A DNA stretch of 64,000 bases from Maribellus maritimus (GCF_022267315.1 NZ_JAIKLE010000024.1:55849-119848), one strand, 5' to 3'. Shown: positions 26,784-35,611, counted from the first letter of the stretch. Notes: generated by a model not told the origin, from the sequence alone. Numbers and translations: made by a program.

Positions 26784-29675
26784 ATGCGGGGATTAAAATT
26801 AATTTTTACAGTATTAACCCTATTTTTTACTACACTCATTTTCGGGCAAAAAGGTTTTGTCCGGGGATCTGTTTTTGATGGAAAGACTGGCGAATTTTTG
26901 CCCGGTGTGACCATTTTTGTAGAAGGTACAACTTTTGGAACTATTACTGATTTGGATGGGAAATTTAATCTGAGTATTGATCCTGGTACCTATCAGTTAA
27001 GAATTTCTTTTATTTCTTACGAAACGTTGCACATTGACGACGTTGTTGTTGAGTCGAACGAAGCAACAGTCCTCGATAATCTTAAACTGGAAGAAGCTAC
27101 TATTCAGCTTGATGAAGCCGTAGTAACAGCAAGTTATTTGAGGAATACTGAGACAGCGATGCTTACGATGAAAAAGAAATCAGTAACTGTTTTGGATGGT
27201 ATTTCCTCTGCAGGACTTAAAAAAATTGGTGACTCAGATGCAGCATCATCAATGAAAAGGGTAACAGGTGTTTCTGTTGAAGGAGGTAAATATGTATTTG
27301 TTCGTGGTTTAGGAGACCGCTACACAAAAACCATGCTTAATGGCTTGGACATCCCGGGACTTGATCCGGACAGAAATACAATACAAATGGATATTTTCCC
27401 TACAAGTATTATTGATAACCTGGTAGTGAATAAATCATTTAGTGCTGAATTACCAGCTGATTTTACAGGAGGTGTAATAAATATTAGTATAAAAGATTTC
27501 CCCGAATCAAAAAAAGCAAACATTTCAATGAGTGCAGGTTATAATTCCAGCTCTCATTTTAATGGCAATTACCTTACCTATGAGGGGGGAGATACAGATT
27601 GGCTTGGTTTTGATGATGGAACAAGAGATATTCCTGCAACCGAGAATATTCCTTTTTTTACGGATGCTATTAGTCATCCTGAGGGGGCAGATGGGCAGAG
27701 ATACAGAGAAATCCTGCAGAATTTTAATCCAAATATGGCCGCTGTAAAAGAAAAGAGTTTTATGGATTATAGCATTGGGGCATCTCTTGGTAATCAATTC
27801 GAAATAGGTAAATATACTCTGGGATATACACTTTCAGCGTCATATAAAAACAATACTGATTTTTATGAAAATGCAGAGTATGGAAGATATGGACTTTTAA
27901 GTGATGCAGATGTAACGGAGATGGAGGTAAGGGAACACCAAACCGGAAATTATGGTGTTAACAATGTACTTTTGAGCGGACTTGCCGGACTTGCCTTAAA
28001 GACCAAAAGAGCAAAATACAGACTTTACGTATTGCATTTGCAAAATGGGGAGTCGCAGGCCGGTATTTTTAATTACGCCAAATCAAATCAGGGAACTGAA
28101 TTTTCTGGTTTTCAACACAACCTCCAATATAGCCAAAGAGCACTTTCCAATGTGCTACTTGATGGCAAATATTCGTTTTATGAAAAAGGCTGGGAATTGG
28201 AATGGAAATTTTCTCCTACCTTTTCAAGCATCGAGGATCCTGATATTCGATTTACAAGATATCTGGACCGAAACGGAAATTATTCCATTGGAACAGAGGT
28301 TGGTTTTCCCGAACGAATTTGGAGAGAGCTGGAAGAAGTTAATTATGCCGGAGTTATTCATGTAACAAAGGATTTTAAGTTTAACGATGAGGACGCCAAA
28401 CTAAAATTTGGCGGTGCCTACACCTATAAAGAGAGAGATTTTATTATTCGCAAATATATGATTAACGTTCGGGACCTTTCATTAACAGGTGATCCGGATG
28501 AACTTTTCAAGCAGGATAATTTGTGGCCCTATAACGGAGATTATTCCCGGGGGGTTACTTACGATGCTTCTTTTGTTCCCAACAATCCAAACCAATACAA
28601 CTCGAATGTGAATAACGCTGCCGGATATGCCTCTATAGAATTAAATCCGGTAAAGAAGTTAAAAGCGATAGTTGGGTTAAGGGTAGAAAATTATACTCAG
28701 AATTATACTGGTCAAAACCAGTTGGGAACCATTGTGTTGGATAATGAAGAAGTGCTTAACGATTTGGATTTTTTCCCGGCATTGAATTTTATTTACAGTC
28801 TTTCAGAAAATCAAAATCTTAGATTTTCTTATTCAAAAACGATAGCTCGTCCGTCTTTCAAAGAACTTTCTTATGCAGAAATATACGATCCGGTGAGCGG
28901 TCGTACTTTTGTAGGAGGATTATTTCGGGACGCTGATGATATAGCCGGAGTAGAATATTGGGATGGTAACCTGACCAGTACCGACATACATAATTTTGAT
29001 TTTAGATGGGAGTTGTTTTACGGGATGGGGCAAACGGTATCAGCAGGAGTTTTTTATAAGAAATTTAGAAATCCCATCGAAATGGTACAATATTTTACGC
29101 TTGTTGGCTCGTTCCAGCCACGTAATGTAGGAGATGGTGAAGTTGTTGGTGCCGAAATTGAATTGAGGCAAAGTTTGCAGCCATTAAGTGAAAAGCTCAA
29201 GAATTTCAATTTTAATTTTAACTATACTTATACCTATTCGCAAATTGAATTAAGCAGTACCGAATATCAGTCAAGACTTGATAATGCAAGAACAGGACAA
29301 TCGGTAGGGAAATATCGTGATATGGCTGGCCAGGCACCCTTTATAATTAATGCAGGCCTCGCATATGATGGTGGAGAACAAGGATTCTGGAATGGATTTG
29401 AGGCCGGTTTATATTACAACGTTCAGGGACAAACGCTTCAATATGTTGGTATTGTTGACCGTCCTGACATTTATACCGTTCCCTTTCACAGTTTGAATCT
29501 GAATGCAAGTAAAAGTTTTGGCGAAAAAGATCACTTTCAGGTTGGCTTCAAAATTGACAACATACTAAGTGACAAAAAGGAATCAGTATTTAAGTCATAC
29601 AACGCGGGCAACCAATATTTTGAACGCTTAAGCCCCGGAACTACTTTCCAATTTAAATTGGGATATTCCTTTTAG
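26784..29675 (+). CDS. TonB-dependent outer-membrane receptor
   Basis: A 963-residue active importer of the outer membrane. After the signal (LIFGQ) comes a carboxypeptidase-regulatory-like domain (~24-110: GSVFDGKTGEFLPGVTIFV), then the plug (~120-240) with SSMKRVTGVSVEGGKYVFVR and ELPADFTGGVINISI, then a 22-strand barrel ending in TFQFKLGYSF. The plug marks RGLGDRYTKTMLNG are typical of the large TonB receptors of Bacteroidota. It is not a SusC with a SusD partner; the gene before it encodes a beta-helix lipoprotein instead. The upstream Pho-box-like repeat suggests import of a phosphate-containing compound; the substrate is not identifiable. Confidence 0.9.
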   Translation: MRGLKLIFTVLTLFFTTLIFGQKGFVRGSVFDGKTGEFLPGVTIFVEGTTFGTITDLDGKFNLSIDPGTYQLRISFISYETLHIDDVVVESNEATVLDNLKLEEATIQLDEAVVTASYLRNTETAMLTMKKKSVTVLDGISSAGLKKIGDSDAASSMKRVTGVSVEGGKYVFVRGLGDRYTKTMLNGLDIPGLDPDRNTIQMDIFPTSIIDNLVVNKSFSAELPADFTGGVINISIKDFPESKKANISMSAGYNSSSHFNGNYLTYEGGDTDWLGFDDGTRDIPATENIPFFTDAISHPEGADGQRYREILQNFNPNMAAVKEKSFMDYSIGASLGNQFEIGKYTLGYTLSASYKNNTDFYENAEYGRYGLLSDADVTEMEVREHQTGNYGVNNVLLSGLAGLALKTKRAKYRLYVLHLQNGESQAGIFNYAKSNQGTEFSGFQHNLQYSQRALSNVLLDGKYSFYEKGWELEWKFSPTFSSIEDPDIRFTRYLDRNGNYSIGTEVGFPERIWRELEEVNYAGVIHVTKDFKFNDEDAKLKFGGAYTYKERDFIIRKYMINVRDLSLTGDPDELFKQDNLWPYNGDYSRGVTYDASFVPNNPNQYNSNVNNAAGYASIELNPVKKLKAIVGLRVENYTQNYTGQNQLGTIVLDNEEVLNDLDFFPALNFIYSLSENQNLRFSYSKTIARPSFKELSYAEIYDPVSGRTFVGGLFRDADDIAGVEYWDGNLTSTDIHNFDFRWELFYGMGQTVSAGVFYKKFRNPIEMVQYFTLVGSFQPRNVGDGEVVGAEIELRQSLQPLSEKLKNFNFNFNYTYTYSQIELSSTEYQSRLDNARTGQSVGKYRDMAGQAPFIINAGLAYDGGEQGFWNGFEAGLYYNVQGQTLQYVGIVDRPDIYTVPFHSLNLNASKSFGEKDHFQVGFKIDNILSDKKESVFKSYNAGNQYFERLSPGTTFQFKLGYSF

Positions 29676-29744
29676 TTTGTTAGAGAGTAACTAAAGAAAA
29701 TATTCAAACTTTACCCGGTAATGCAAATTACCCGCTATGATTGG

Positions 29745-29775
29745 AACCCTGGCATTTTTTTATGTCAGGGTTTGT
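29745..29775 (+). terminator. Terminator-like hairpin after TonB receptor
   Basis: AACCCTGGCAT and ATGTCAGGGTT pair over 11 bp with one mismatch and a T-rich loop. The T-run after the stem is weak. Confidence 0.5.
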
Positions 29776-29862
29776 CATATGAATTAGCAACTCTTTTTTC
29801 TTTTATGCGAGATCTGCCGTTCAATTTTTCAATGTTAAATATTTCAAAGCCATTAAAAAAAT

Positions 29863-29879
29863 ATTACAAAACAATTACA
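29863..29879 (-). promoter_or_regulatory. Second Pho-box-like repeat, minus orientation
   Basis: ATTACA at 29863 and ATTACA at 29874 are 11 bp apart; on the minus strand they read TGTAATT then TGTAAT. It lies just upstream of the plus-strand repeat at 29894. Confidence 0.35.
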
Positions 29880-29893
29880 CTTTTGAATTTTAA

Positions 29894-29911
29894 TGTTAAT
29901 TTTGTGTTAAC
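29894..29911 (+). promoter_or_regulatory. Pho-box-like 11-bp direct repeat (MORN-like gene)
   Basis: TGTTAAT, TTTG, then TGTTAAC: two near-identical heptamers 11 bp apart, 40 bp before the ATG at 29951. This is one of the clearest examples in the window. Confidence 0.55.
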
Positions 29912-29950
29912 AAACCCAAAGTTAAATATTAAAAAAGAAAGGAGGCTACA

Positions 29951-30412
29951 ATGAAACTAATGGTAGCAGTTTTAGGAGTATTATTTACAATTTCGGTTAC
30001 AGCACAGGATTTAAAAGAGATAAACGGACTTTATTATTCAGGCTCGGAGCTTTACTCAGGCGATTACACTACACATTTTGACAATGGTAAAGTAAAAATG
30101 GAAGCTCATTTTACCGATGGATTAAAAGATGGAAAACATTTAGTTTATTTTGAAAATGGCCAGTTAAAAGAGGTGCGTTCATACAAAAATAATGAAATGG
30201 ATGGCATTTGGTTTACCTACAACATGGAAGGCACAAAGGTTGCCCAGGCAAGTTACGTTGAAGGAGTAAAAGACGGGAGCTGGTATGTATGGAATGATGA
30301 AGGAAAACTGGTCTATGAAATGGCATACGACGATGGCGAAAAATCAGGTACCTGGAAAAAATATGATGAGATGGGCCTTGTGGTAATGGAAAGGAGTTAT
30401 TCGGAATTTTAA
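29951..30412 (+). CDS. Exported MORN-variant repeat protein (YwqK-like)
   Basis: A 153-residue protein with a signal peptide cut after about residue 19 (ISVTAQ). The mature part is four to five MORN-variant repeats of the YwqK type: FDNGKVKMEAHFTDGLKDGK, FENGQLKEVRSYKNNEMDG, then KVAQASYVEGVKDGSWYVW and KLVYEMAYDDGEKSGTWKKY. It is preceded by AAAGGAGG at 29938-29945, a strong Shine-Dalgarno that is unusual in this window. A Pho-box-like repeat lies just upstream. Role unknown; such repeats form elongated beta sheets and may bind envelope partners. It likely forms a small group with the gene at 30559. Confidence 0.75.
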   Translation: MKLMVAVLGVLFTISVTAQDLKEINGLYYSGSELYSGDYTTHFDNGKVKMEAHFTDGLKDGKHLVYFENGQLKEVRSYKNNEMDGIWFTYNMEGTKVAQASYVEGVKDGSWYVWNDEGKLVYEMAYDDGEKSGTWKKYDEMGLVVMERSYSEF

Positions 30413-30439
30413 CATCAGAATTAGGTATATCGGAATAAG

Positions 30440-30471
30440 ATCCCGTCTGCAATTGGTAGGTGGGATTTTTT
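30440..30471 (+). terminator. Terminator after MORN-like gene
   Basis: ATCCCGTCT pairs with AGGTGGGAT (one mismatch) and is followed by TTTTTATA. Confidence 0.55.
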
Positions 30472-30491
30472 ATAAATAAAATTAATCGTTT

Positions 30492-30509
30492 TGTAATATT
30501 TTTGTAACC
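30492..30509 (+). promoter_or_regulatory. Pho-box-like 11-bp direct repeat (30559 gene)
   Basis: TGTAATA, TTTT, then TGTAACC: half-sites 11 bp apart, 50 bp before the ATG. A TACTTTTG -7-like element lies at 30530-30537. Confidence 0.5.
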
Positions 30510-30558
30510 ATCCTCTAATTCGCTCAACTTACTTTTGATCCATATTTCAGAAACGAAG

Positions 30559-30909
30559 ATGAGGTCACTGGTCGTTTTTATTTTAAGCAGTTTTTTGGCC
30601 CTTTCAGTATTTGCTGATGATGGGAATAAAGTTGAATCAGCTTCCACGGAAAACAACTATGTATATTTTACAGGAACAGTAAAAGATAAAGAGACAGGTG
30701 AATACCTTGTTGGTGCAGAAGTTGAGATAGAGGGAACGGAATTAAAAACCTACACTGATTTCGACGGTAATTTTAGTTTTGATAATATTGCTCCCGGGAA
30801 TTATAATGTTTCAGCTAATTATATTTCTTATGAAAGTGAAAAGCTTGAAAATCTGGAAATAAGCTCTCGTACAAATATGTTGGAACTGGAGCTTCAGCAA
30901 ACCAAATAA
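30559..30909 (+). CDS. Stand-alone carboxypeptidase-regulatory-like domain protein
   Basis: A 116-residue exported protein: signal peptide to about residue 18 (FLALSVFAD), then one Ig-like carboxypeptidase-regulatory domain (GTVKDKETGEYLVGAEVEIE, DFDGNFSFDNIAPGNYNV, YISYESEKLENLEI). The same domain forms the N-terminal extension of the TonB receptor at 26784, where GSVFDGKTGEFLPGVTIFVE and FISYETLHIDDVVVE align with it, but here it stands alone without plug or barrel. I start at the ATG at 30559. It may be an adaptor for receptors or a leftover module; a Pho-box-like repeat precedes it. Confidence 0.75.
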   Translation: MRSLVVFILSSFLALSVFADDGNKVESASTENNYVYFTGTVKDKETGEYLVGAEVEIEGTELKTYTDFDGNFSFDNIAPGNYNVSANYISYESEKLENLEISSRTNMLELELQQTK

Positions 30910-30928
30910 AAATTGAGATTTATATAAC

Positions 30929-30959
30929 AAAAGCCACTTTGTATAAGGTGGCTTTTTTT
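30929..30959 (+). terminator. Terminator after the small regulatory-domain gene
   Basis: AAAAGCCAC / GTGGCTTTT stem (9 bp) with a following T-run. Confidence 0.85.
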
Positions 30960-31008
30960 GTTTGCGATTATTATCTTAATTTTCCATTCTAACCCAAAAA
31001 AGACTACA

Positions 31009-31662
31009 ATGTTTGCAGTTGTTTTTGATATGGATGGAGTTATAGTTGACAATGGCGAATTCCATTATCTGGCCTGGAAGAAATTTTGTTACAAGCATCA
31101 AGTTCCTTTTTCCAAAGAGAATTTTAGAAAAACATTTTTTGGGCGGGTTAACGAACAGGTTTTACCCATTCTTTTTAATAAAGAACTGACCAAAGACGAG
31201 ATTCAAAAATTGGGTAACGAAAAAGAAAAAATTTACCGTGAGATATATAAACCCGAGCTAAAGCCGGTCCCCGGGTTGGTTTCATTTCTCAATGAGTTAA
31301 AAAAGAATAATATTCCTGTTGCAGTAGCTACTTCCGCATCACCGGAGAATGTTGATTTTGTTTTGAATGGTCTAAACATAAAATGTTATTTTGATGTAAT
31401 TGTCGATGATTCAATGGTAATAAAAGGCAAACCCGATCCCGAAATTTATCTGAAAGCAACCCAACTATTGAAGAAGGCCCCGGAGAACTGTATTGTTTTT
31501 GAAGATAGTCTTTCCGGAACAAAAGCTGCTTTGGATGCCGGCGCCAGGGTGGTGGCAATTACCACTTCGTTAAAAGCAGATGAGCACAAGTATGCGGAAC
31601 ATATCTTTTCTGATTTTTCCGAAATTTCGCTTAATTTTATTTGCACAGAAATTTTCAACTAA
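31009..31662 (+). CDS. HAD hydrolase of the beta-phosphoglucomutase group
   Basis: A 217-residue cytoplasmic HAD-superfamily enzyme. I start at ATG 31009 (MFAVVFDMDGVIVDNGEFHY), because the DxDG motif lies at the N-terminus in homologues. Motif I is FDMDGVIVDN, motif II is VAVATSAS, motif III Lys is in IKGKPDPEIY and motif IV is CIVFEDSLSG. The helical cap at residues ~17-80 fits sugar-phosphate mutases or phosphatases; the substrate is unknown. Six bases separate it from the GH2 gene, so the two are probably co-transcribed for glycoside use. Confidence 0.85.
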   Translation: MFAVVFDMDGVIVDNGEFHYLAWKKFCYKHQVPFSKENFRKTFFGRVNEQVLPILFNKELTKDEIQKLGNEKEKIYREIYKPELKPVPGLVSFLNELKKNNIPVAVATSASPENVDFVLNGLNIKCYFDVIVDDSMVIKGKPDPEIYLKATQLLKKAPENCIVFEDSLSGTKAALDAGARVVAITTSLKADEHKYAEHIFSDFSEISLNFICTEIFN

Positions 31663-31668
31663 TCGATT

Positions 31669-34470
31669 ATGAAGTTAAAGCTTTACGTATTTTTATTTTT
31701 AGCGGGTTTGATATTTTCCTGCAACAGGGAGGAAGAACAAATCCCTTTGGCTGAACATCCGCGTCCCGGTTTTGAGCGGTCTCTCTGGCAAAATTTGAAC
31801 GGGAAATGGAATTTTAGATCCGACTCATTAAATGTCGGACTAAAAGAAGAATGGCAAAGTGAAGCTGAATTTTTTGATGAAGAGATTCTGGTTCCTTTCT
31901 CCTGGGCCAGTTCTATGAGTGGTGTAGAGCGACCGGATGTAAATGTGGGTTGGTATTACAGAACTTTTGTTTTGGATGAAAACAAAAACTGGGAACAGCA
32001 AAATGTTTATCTTGTTTTTTCGGCCTGCGATTTTAATACCACATTGTGGGTAAACGGGCAGAAAGTAGGAGAGCATTCGGGAGGTTACATTCCTTTCGAT
32101 TTTAACATTTCTGAATTTCTAAAATCAGGAGAGAATCAGATGGTTGTGCGGGTAGAAGATGAGGAACTCGACAATCGCCCGTCGGGAAAACAATATTACG
32201 GGAATGCAAAAGGAATCTGGAATACGGTTTATTTGGAAGGGCGCCCCGATAATTACATTAAAAACATAAAATTTACCCCGGATATCGATAAAAGTCAGCT
32301 GGTGGTTGAAGTATTTTTTAAGGAAAGATCTGCTTCAGCATACACTTTTCATTTAGCAGGAAAAAATAATAACATTGATTTTGTAACAGAAATTCCGGCG
32401 AACAGAAATTCCGGAAAATTTATTGTACCCATAACAAATATGAAACTTTGGGATTTGGATAATCCATTTTTATATGAAGTAAGCGCAACCGTTTCAAGTG
32501 AAAGTTTTACAGACGAAGTCTCAACTTATTTTGGAATGAGGAAAATTTCTGCGGTAGAAGTTCCGGGCAAGGACTTTCAATATGTGGCTTTGAACAATAA
32601 GCCTGTTTATATGAAACTCACCCTTGACCAAAGTTATCATCCCCAGGGTTTTTATACTTTCCCATCTGATGAATTTATGAAAGAAGAGATTCAACGAGCA
32701 AAGAATTTTGGTTTAAACGGACTTCGGATTCATATAAAAGCCGAGATGCCCCGGAAATTGTATTGGGCCGATAAACTGGGTTTATTAATCATGGAAGATA
32801 TTCCCAATTTTTGGGGAGAACCCGACAGCACCGCCAAAGCAAACTGGGAATATATTGCGGAAAAGGAAATTGAGCGCGATTACAATCACCCGAGTATTTT
32901 TTCATGGGTTCTTTTTAACGAAACCTGGGGGCTGTTTAGTAACGATGAAGACGGGAAGCGTTCGTATACAACCGAAACGCAGGAATGGGTGAGAAGCTGG
33001 TACCATAAAACAAAAGAATATGATCCAACGCGATTAATTGAAGATAATTCACCATGTAATTGGGATCACGTAATTACCGATATTAACACCTGGCACAGAT
33101 ATTCGCCTGCACGTCACTGGGCCGGATTTCTCGATATGGTTGTAGATAGTACATTTCCGGGATCTTCTTTTAATTATATTGGGAAAAACGAACAAACCAA
33201 TGTGCCGATGTTTAATTCGGAATGTGGTGCCGTTTGGGGGTACAGTGGCAGCACTGGTGATATTGATATCACGTGGGAATACCATATTATGATGAACGAA
33301 TTTAGGAAACGACCTGAAATTGCCGGATTTTTATTTACAGAATTTCATGACGTAATTAATGAATGGAACGGATATTATCGTTTTGACCGTTCGGAAAAGA
33401 AATTTGGTCTTGATGAGCTTTGCCCCGATATGACAATGAAAGATTTCCATTCCGATTTATATGTGGTTGTCGGAGAAGATTTTTTTCAAACATACAAGGG
33501 CGGGAGTGACATTGAAATTCCTGTCGGAATCAGTGCTGTTACTTCAGATATTCCCGGTGAACTGAAATTGAGATATTCCGTTTATGGCTGGGATGAAATT
33601 GGTGAAAAATACAACATTACTTCAGGTGAAACAGATATTTCTGCACAGCCTTTTAGTTATACTGAGTTGCAGGCGGTAAAAGTAAACCTACCGGATAAGA
33701 CCGGAGTTGTAATTTTTTCTGTAGCACTAGAAGATTCAAAAGGAAATGTACTTCAGCGAAATTTTGTCCCTTTTAAAGTCGAAGGTGATGATTCTGGATA
33801 TCTTACTGTCACGCAGTCTCCGGAAGATTTTACCGAAGCATCGTGGAATATTAAACATTTATCGCCACAAAACGGAAATAAAGTCTGGGGGATGGGCTCC
33901 GGATATTTCGGATATGAATTTGAGCTGCCAAAAGATTTGGATGTTGACAAAGTTGAAAGTATAGAATTCAGAGCCGAACTTGCTTCCCGCTATCCACAGA
34001 GCAAATATTTAGAAGAAGGTGAAGCCGAGAAAATAGGAATGACTGTAGTGACTGAAAAAGGAATTGATGCAGGATACGGAAAAAACAGTTACCTGCAAAC
34101 GGATGAAAAATTACACGGTGCTATTGTAAAAATAAATGCAAATGATCAGTTAATCGCGACTGTTGAGTTGCCGGATGACCCTGCTGACCATCGGGGAATT
34201 CTTTCCTGGATGAATCAGGAACCAGGCTGGGAATGGGGAAGCGATGACCACAGCAGACCGTGGTTACTTGATGAAGCAGGTTCGTATGGTTTTCTTGTTA
34301 AAGCCGATCTGGATGAAACTTCAAAAAAATCAGCACTTGAAACAGGGAAAGTTACTATTCGTTTATTTGTTGACGAATCGACCGAAAACAGGGGTGGGCT
34401 TTCGGTATATGGCGAAAATTCAGGGATGTATCCGATGGACTTAACATTGTGGATAAAAAAATCGCAATAA
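31669..34470 (+). CDS. Glycoside hydrolase family 2 lipoprotein
   Basis: A 933-residue lipoprotein (signal ends IFSC, Cys18) of the GH2 family (beta-galactosidase, beta-glucuronidase or beta-mannosidase type). The sugar-binding jelly roll is at ~30-190 (NLNGKWNF, VGWYYRTF, LWVNGQKVGEHSGGY), the Ig-like domain at ~195-290 and the TIM barrel at ~300-600. The acid/base is Glu418 in SWVLFNETWG and the nucleophile Glu518 in MFNSECGAVWG. The C-terminal ~300 residues include a further beta-sandwich. It probably works at the cell surface or in the periplasm. The exact substrate cannot be read. Confidence 0.9.
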   Translation: MKLKLYVFLFLAGLIFSCNREEEQIPLAEHPRPGFERSLWQNLNGKWNFRSDSLNVGLKEEWQSEAEFFDEEILVPFSWASSMSGVERPDVNVGWYYRTFVLDENKNWEQQNVYLVFSACDFNTTLWVNGQKVGEHSGGYIPFDFNISEFLKSGENQMVVRVEDEELDNRPSGKQYYGNAKGIWNTVYLEGRPDNYIKNIKFTPDIDKSQLVVEVFFKERSASAYTFHLAGKNNNIDFVTEIPANRNSGKFIVPITNMKLWDLDNPFLYEVSATVSSESFTDEVSTYFGMRKISAVEVPGKDFQYVALNNKPVYMKLTLDQSYHPQGFYTFPSDEFMKEEIQRAKNFGLNGLRIHIKAEMPRKLYWADKLGLLIMEDIPNFWGEPDSTAKANWEYIAEKEIERDYNHPSIFSWVLFNETWGLFSNDEDGKRSYTTETQEWVRSWYHKTKEYDPTRLIEDNSPCNWDHVITDINTWHRYSPARHWAGFLDMVVDSTFPGSSFNYIGKNEQTNVPMFNSECGAVWGYSGSTGDIDITWEYHIMMNEFRKRPEIAGFLFTEFHDVINEWNGYYRFDRSEKKFGLDELCPDMTMKDFHSDLYVVVGEDFFQTYKGGSDIEIPVGISAVTSDIPGELKLRYSVYGWDEIGEKYNITSGETDISAQPFSYTELQAVKVNLPDKTGVVIFSVALEDSKGNVLQRNFVPFKVEGDDSGYLTVTQSPEDFTEASWNIKHLSPQNGNKVWGMGSGYFGYEFELPKDLDVDKVESIEFRAELASRYPQSKYLEEGEAEKIGMTVVTEKGIDAGYGKNSYLQTDEKLHGAIVKINANDQLIATVELPDDPADHRGILSWMNQEPGWEWGSDDHSRPWLLDEAGSYGFLVKADLDETSKKSALETGKVTIRLFVDESTENRGGLSVYGENSGMYPMDLTLWIKKSQ

Positions 34471-34471
34471 A

Positions 34472-34507
34472 CAATAAAACCCGGACTTTTTAATCCGGGT
34501 TTTATTG
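34472..34507. terminator. Bidirectional terminator
   Basis: CAATAAAACCCGGA and TCCGGGTTTTATTG form a 14-bp perfect stem with A- and T-tracts on both sides, between the convergent GH2 gene and the isomerase gene at 34523. Confidence 0.9.
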
Positions 34508-34522
34508 TTTCATATTTTATGC

Positions 34523-35446
34523 TTATACTTCAAACGAGTCCACTTCTTTGTAGGCTTCTATCAACCGCTTTTCTCCTTCAATGCCTTGTTTCGAAATGCC
34601 ATGCTCCATTCCCATAACACCTGTATATCCTTTTTCGTAGATGAATTTAAACACATTTTTATAGTTTATTTCTCCGGTCGTCGGTTCTTTACGTCCGGGA
34701 TTATCACCGATTTGGATGTAGGCAATTTCATCCCAGGTACGTTCCATGTTTGTAATAACATTGCCCTCATTTTTTTGCATGTGGTAGATATCATATAAAA
34801 TTTTGCAGGAAGGACTATTTACTGCTTTACAAATCATGTAGGTTTGATCTGAAGTTTGCAAATAAAGATCGGGAGAATCCGACAAGGGTTCAAGTACCAT
34901 TACCAGTCCGTGAGGTTCAAGAATTTCAGCTCCTCTTCGAAGAGCGTCAATAACATTGGCATCTTGTATTCCAGTCGGAAGCCTTCTCTCGAAACTTCCC
35001 GGAACAACTGTCATCCATTTGGCATTAACACGTTTGGCAACATCTACTGCTCTTTTACAACCATCAAGGAAAATATCCAGATATTCCTTTTTCCCGGCAG
35101 CAAAAGGATTGGCGAGGTTTCCTCCTTTGTCGACGACAAAAACACCCATTGTCATATTCAGCTTGGCAAGGGTTTCGCCCATTTTTGTTTGCATTGCAGG
35201 CTCCCGTCCCATCATACCATTATCCTCAAAAGCCGTAAAACCCTGATCGGCCATAAATTTAATCTGGTCAATCGGGTCGTCTCCCGCGCTATTTTTAAAC
35301 ATACCAAGGTGTGGAGCATAATTTAATTTAAATGAAACTGGAGCAGATGAGACCGTTTCTGAGGCTGTAACTCCTGCTACTGAGGCCAGCCCGGTTAAAG
35401 CCATTCCACCGGCTGCGGTGTTTTTTATAAAATTTCTTCTTTTCAT
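34523..35446 (-). CDS. Tat-exported hydroxypyruvate-isomerase-like TIM barrel (copy 1)
   Basis: A 307-residue protein of the AP endonuclease 2 / sugar isomerase superfamily, closest to Hyi-type enzymes. It has a twin-arginine signal (KRRNFIKNTAAGG) and so acts outside the cytoplasm. TIM-barrel and metal-site marks are GFTAFEDNGMMGR, LVMVLEPLSD, CKILYDIYHMQ, IQIGDNPGRKEPTTGEINY and GVMGMEHGISKQG, supplying the usual Glu, Asp, His and Glu ligands. The gene at 35664 is a close paralogue on the same strand with a near-identical leader, a tandem duplication. Substrate unknown; a keto-sugar or keto-acid is likely. Confidence 0.85.
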   Translation of the reverse strand: MKRRNFIKNTAAGGMALTGLASVAGVTASETVSSAPVSFKLNYAPHLGMFKNSAGDDPIDQIKFMADQGFTAFEDNGMMGREPAMQTKMGETLAKLNMTMGVFVVDKGGNLANPFAAGKKEYLDIFLDGCKRAVDVAKRVNAKWMTVVPGSFERRLPTGIQDANVIDALRRGAEILEPHGLVMVLEPLSDSPDLYLQTSDQTYMICKAVNSPSCKILYDIYHMQKNEGNVITNMERTWDEIAYIQIGDNPGRKEPTTGEINYKNVFKFIYEKGYTGVMGMEHGISKQGIEGEKRLIEAYKEVDSFEV

Positions 35447-35611
35447 GGTTTACATTGGTTTGTTAAATATTGTATTTAAAGTAAAAATAGTGAAATGTCG
35501 GCGTTTTTTATTCTGAATGACATCTCAAAAATACGCTGAGCACAGAAGTCATACTCAAATTTTCACTAATTATTACAAAAGGTGTTTGAAAAAGTTCAAA
35601 ATTAATTCTAC

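Noticed and set aside
26784..29675. SusC/SusD-type polysaccharide utilisation locus
   Set aside because: No SusD-like helical lipoprotein is present; the partner is a beta-helix protein and the receptor lacks SusC-type features.
29721..29954. 77-codon frame between the TonB receptor and the MORN-like gene
   Set aside because: It runs through a terminator hairpin and the Pho-box-like repeats and has no homology signs; it is chance coding in intergenic DNA.
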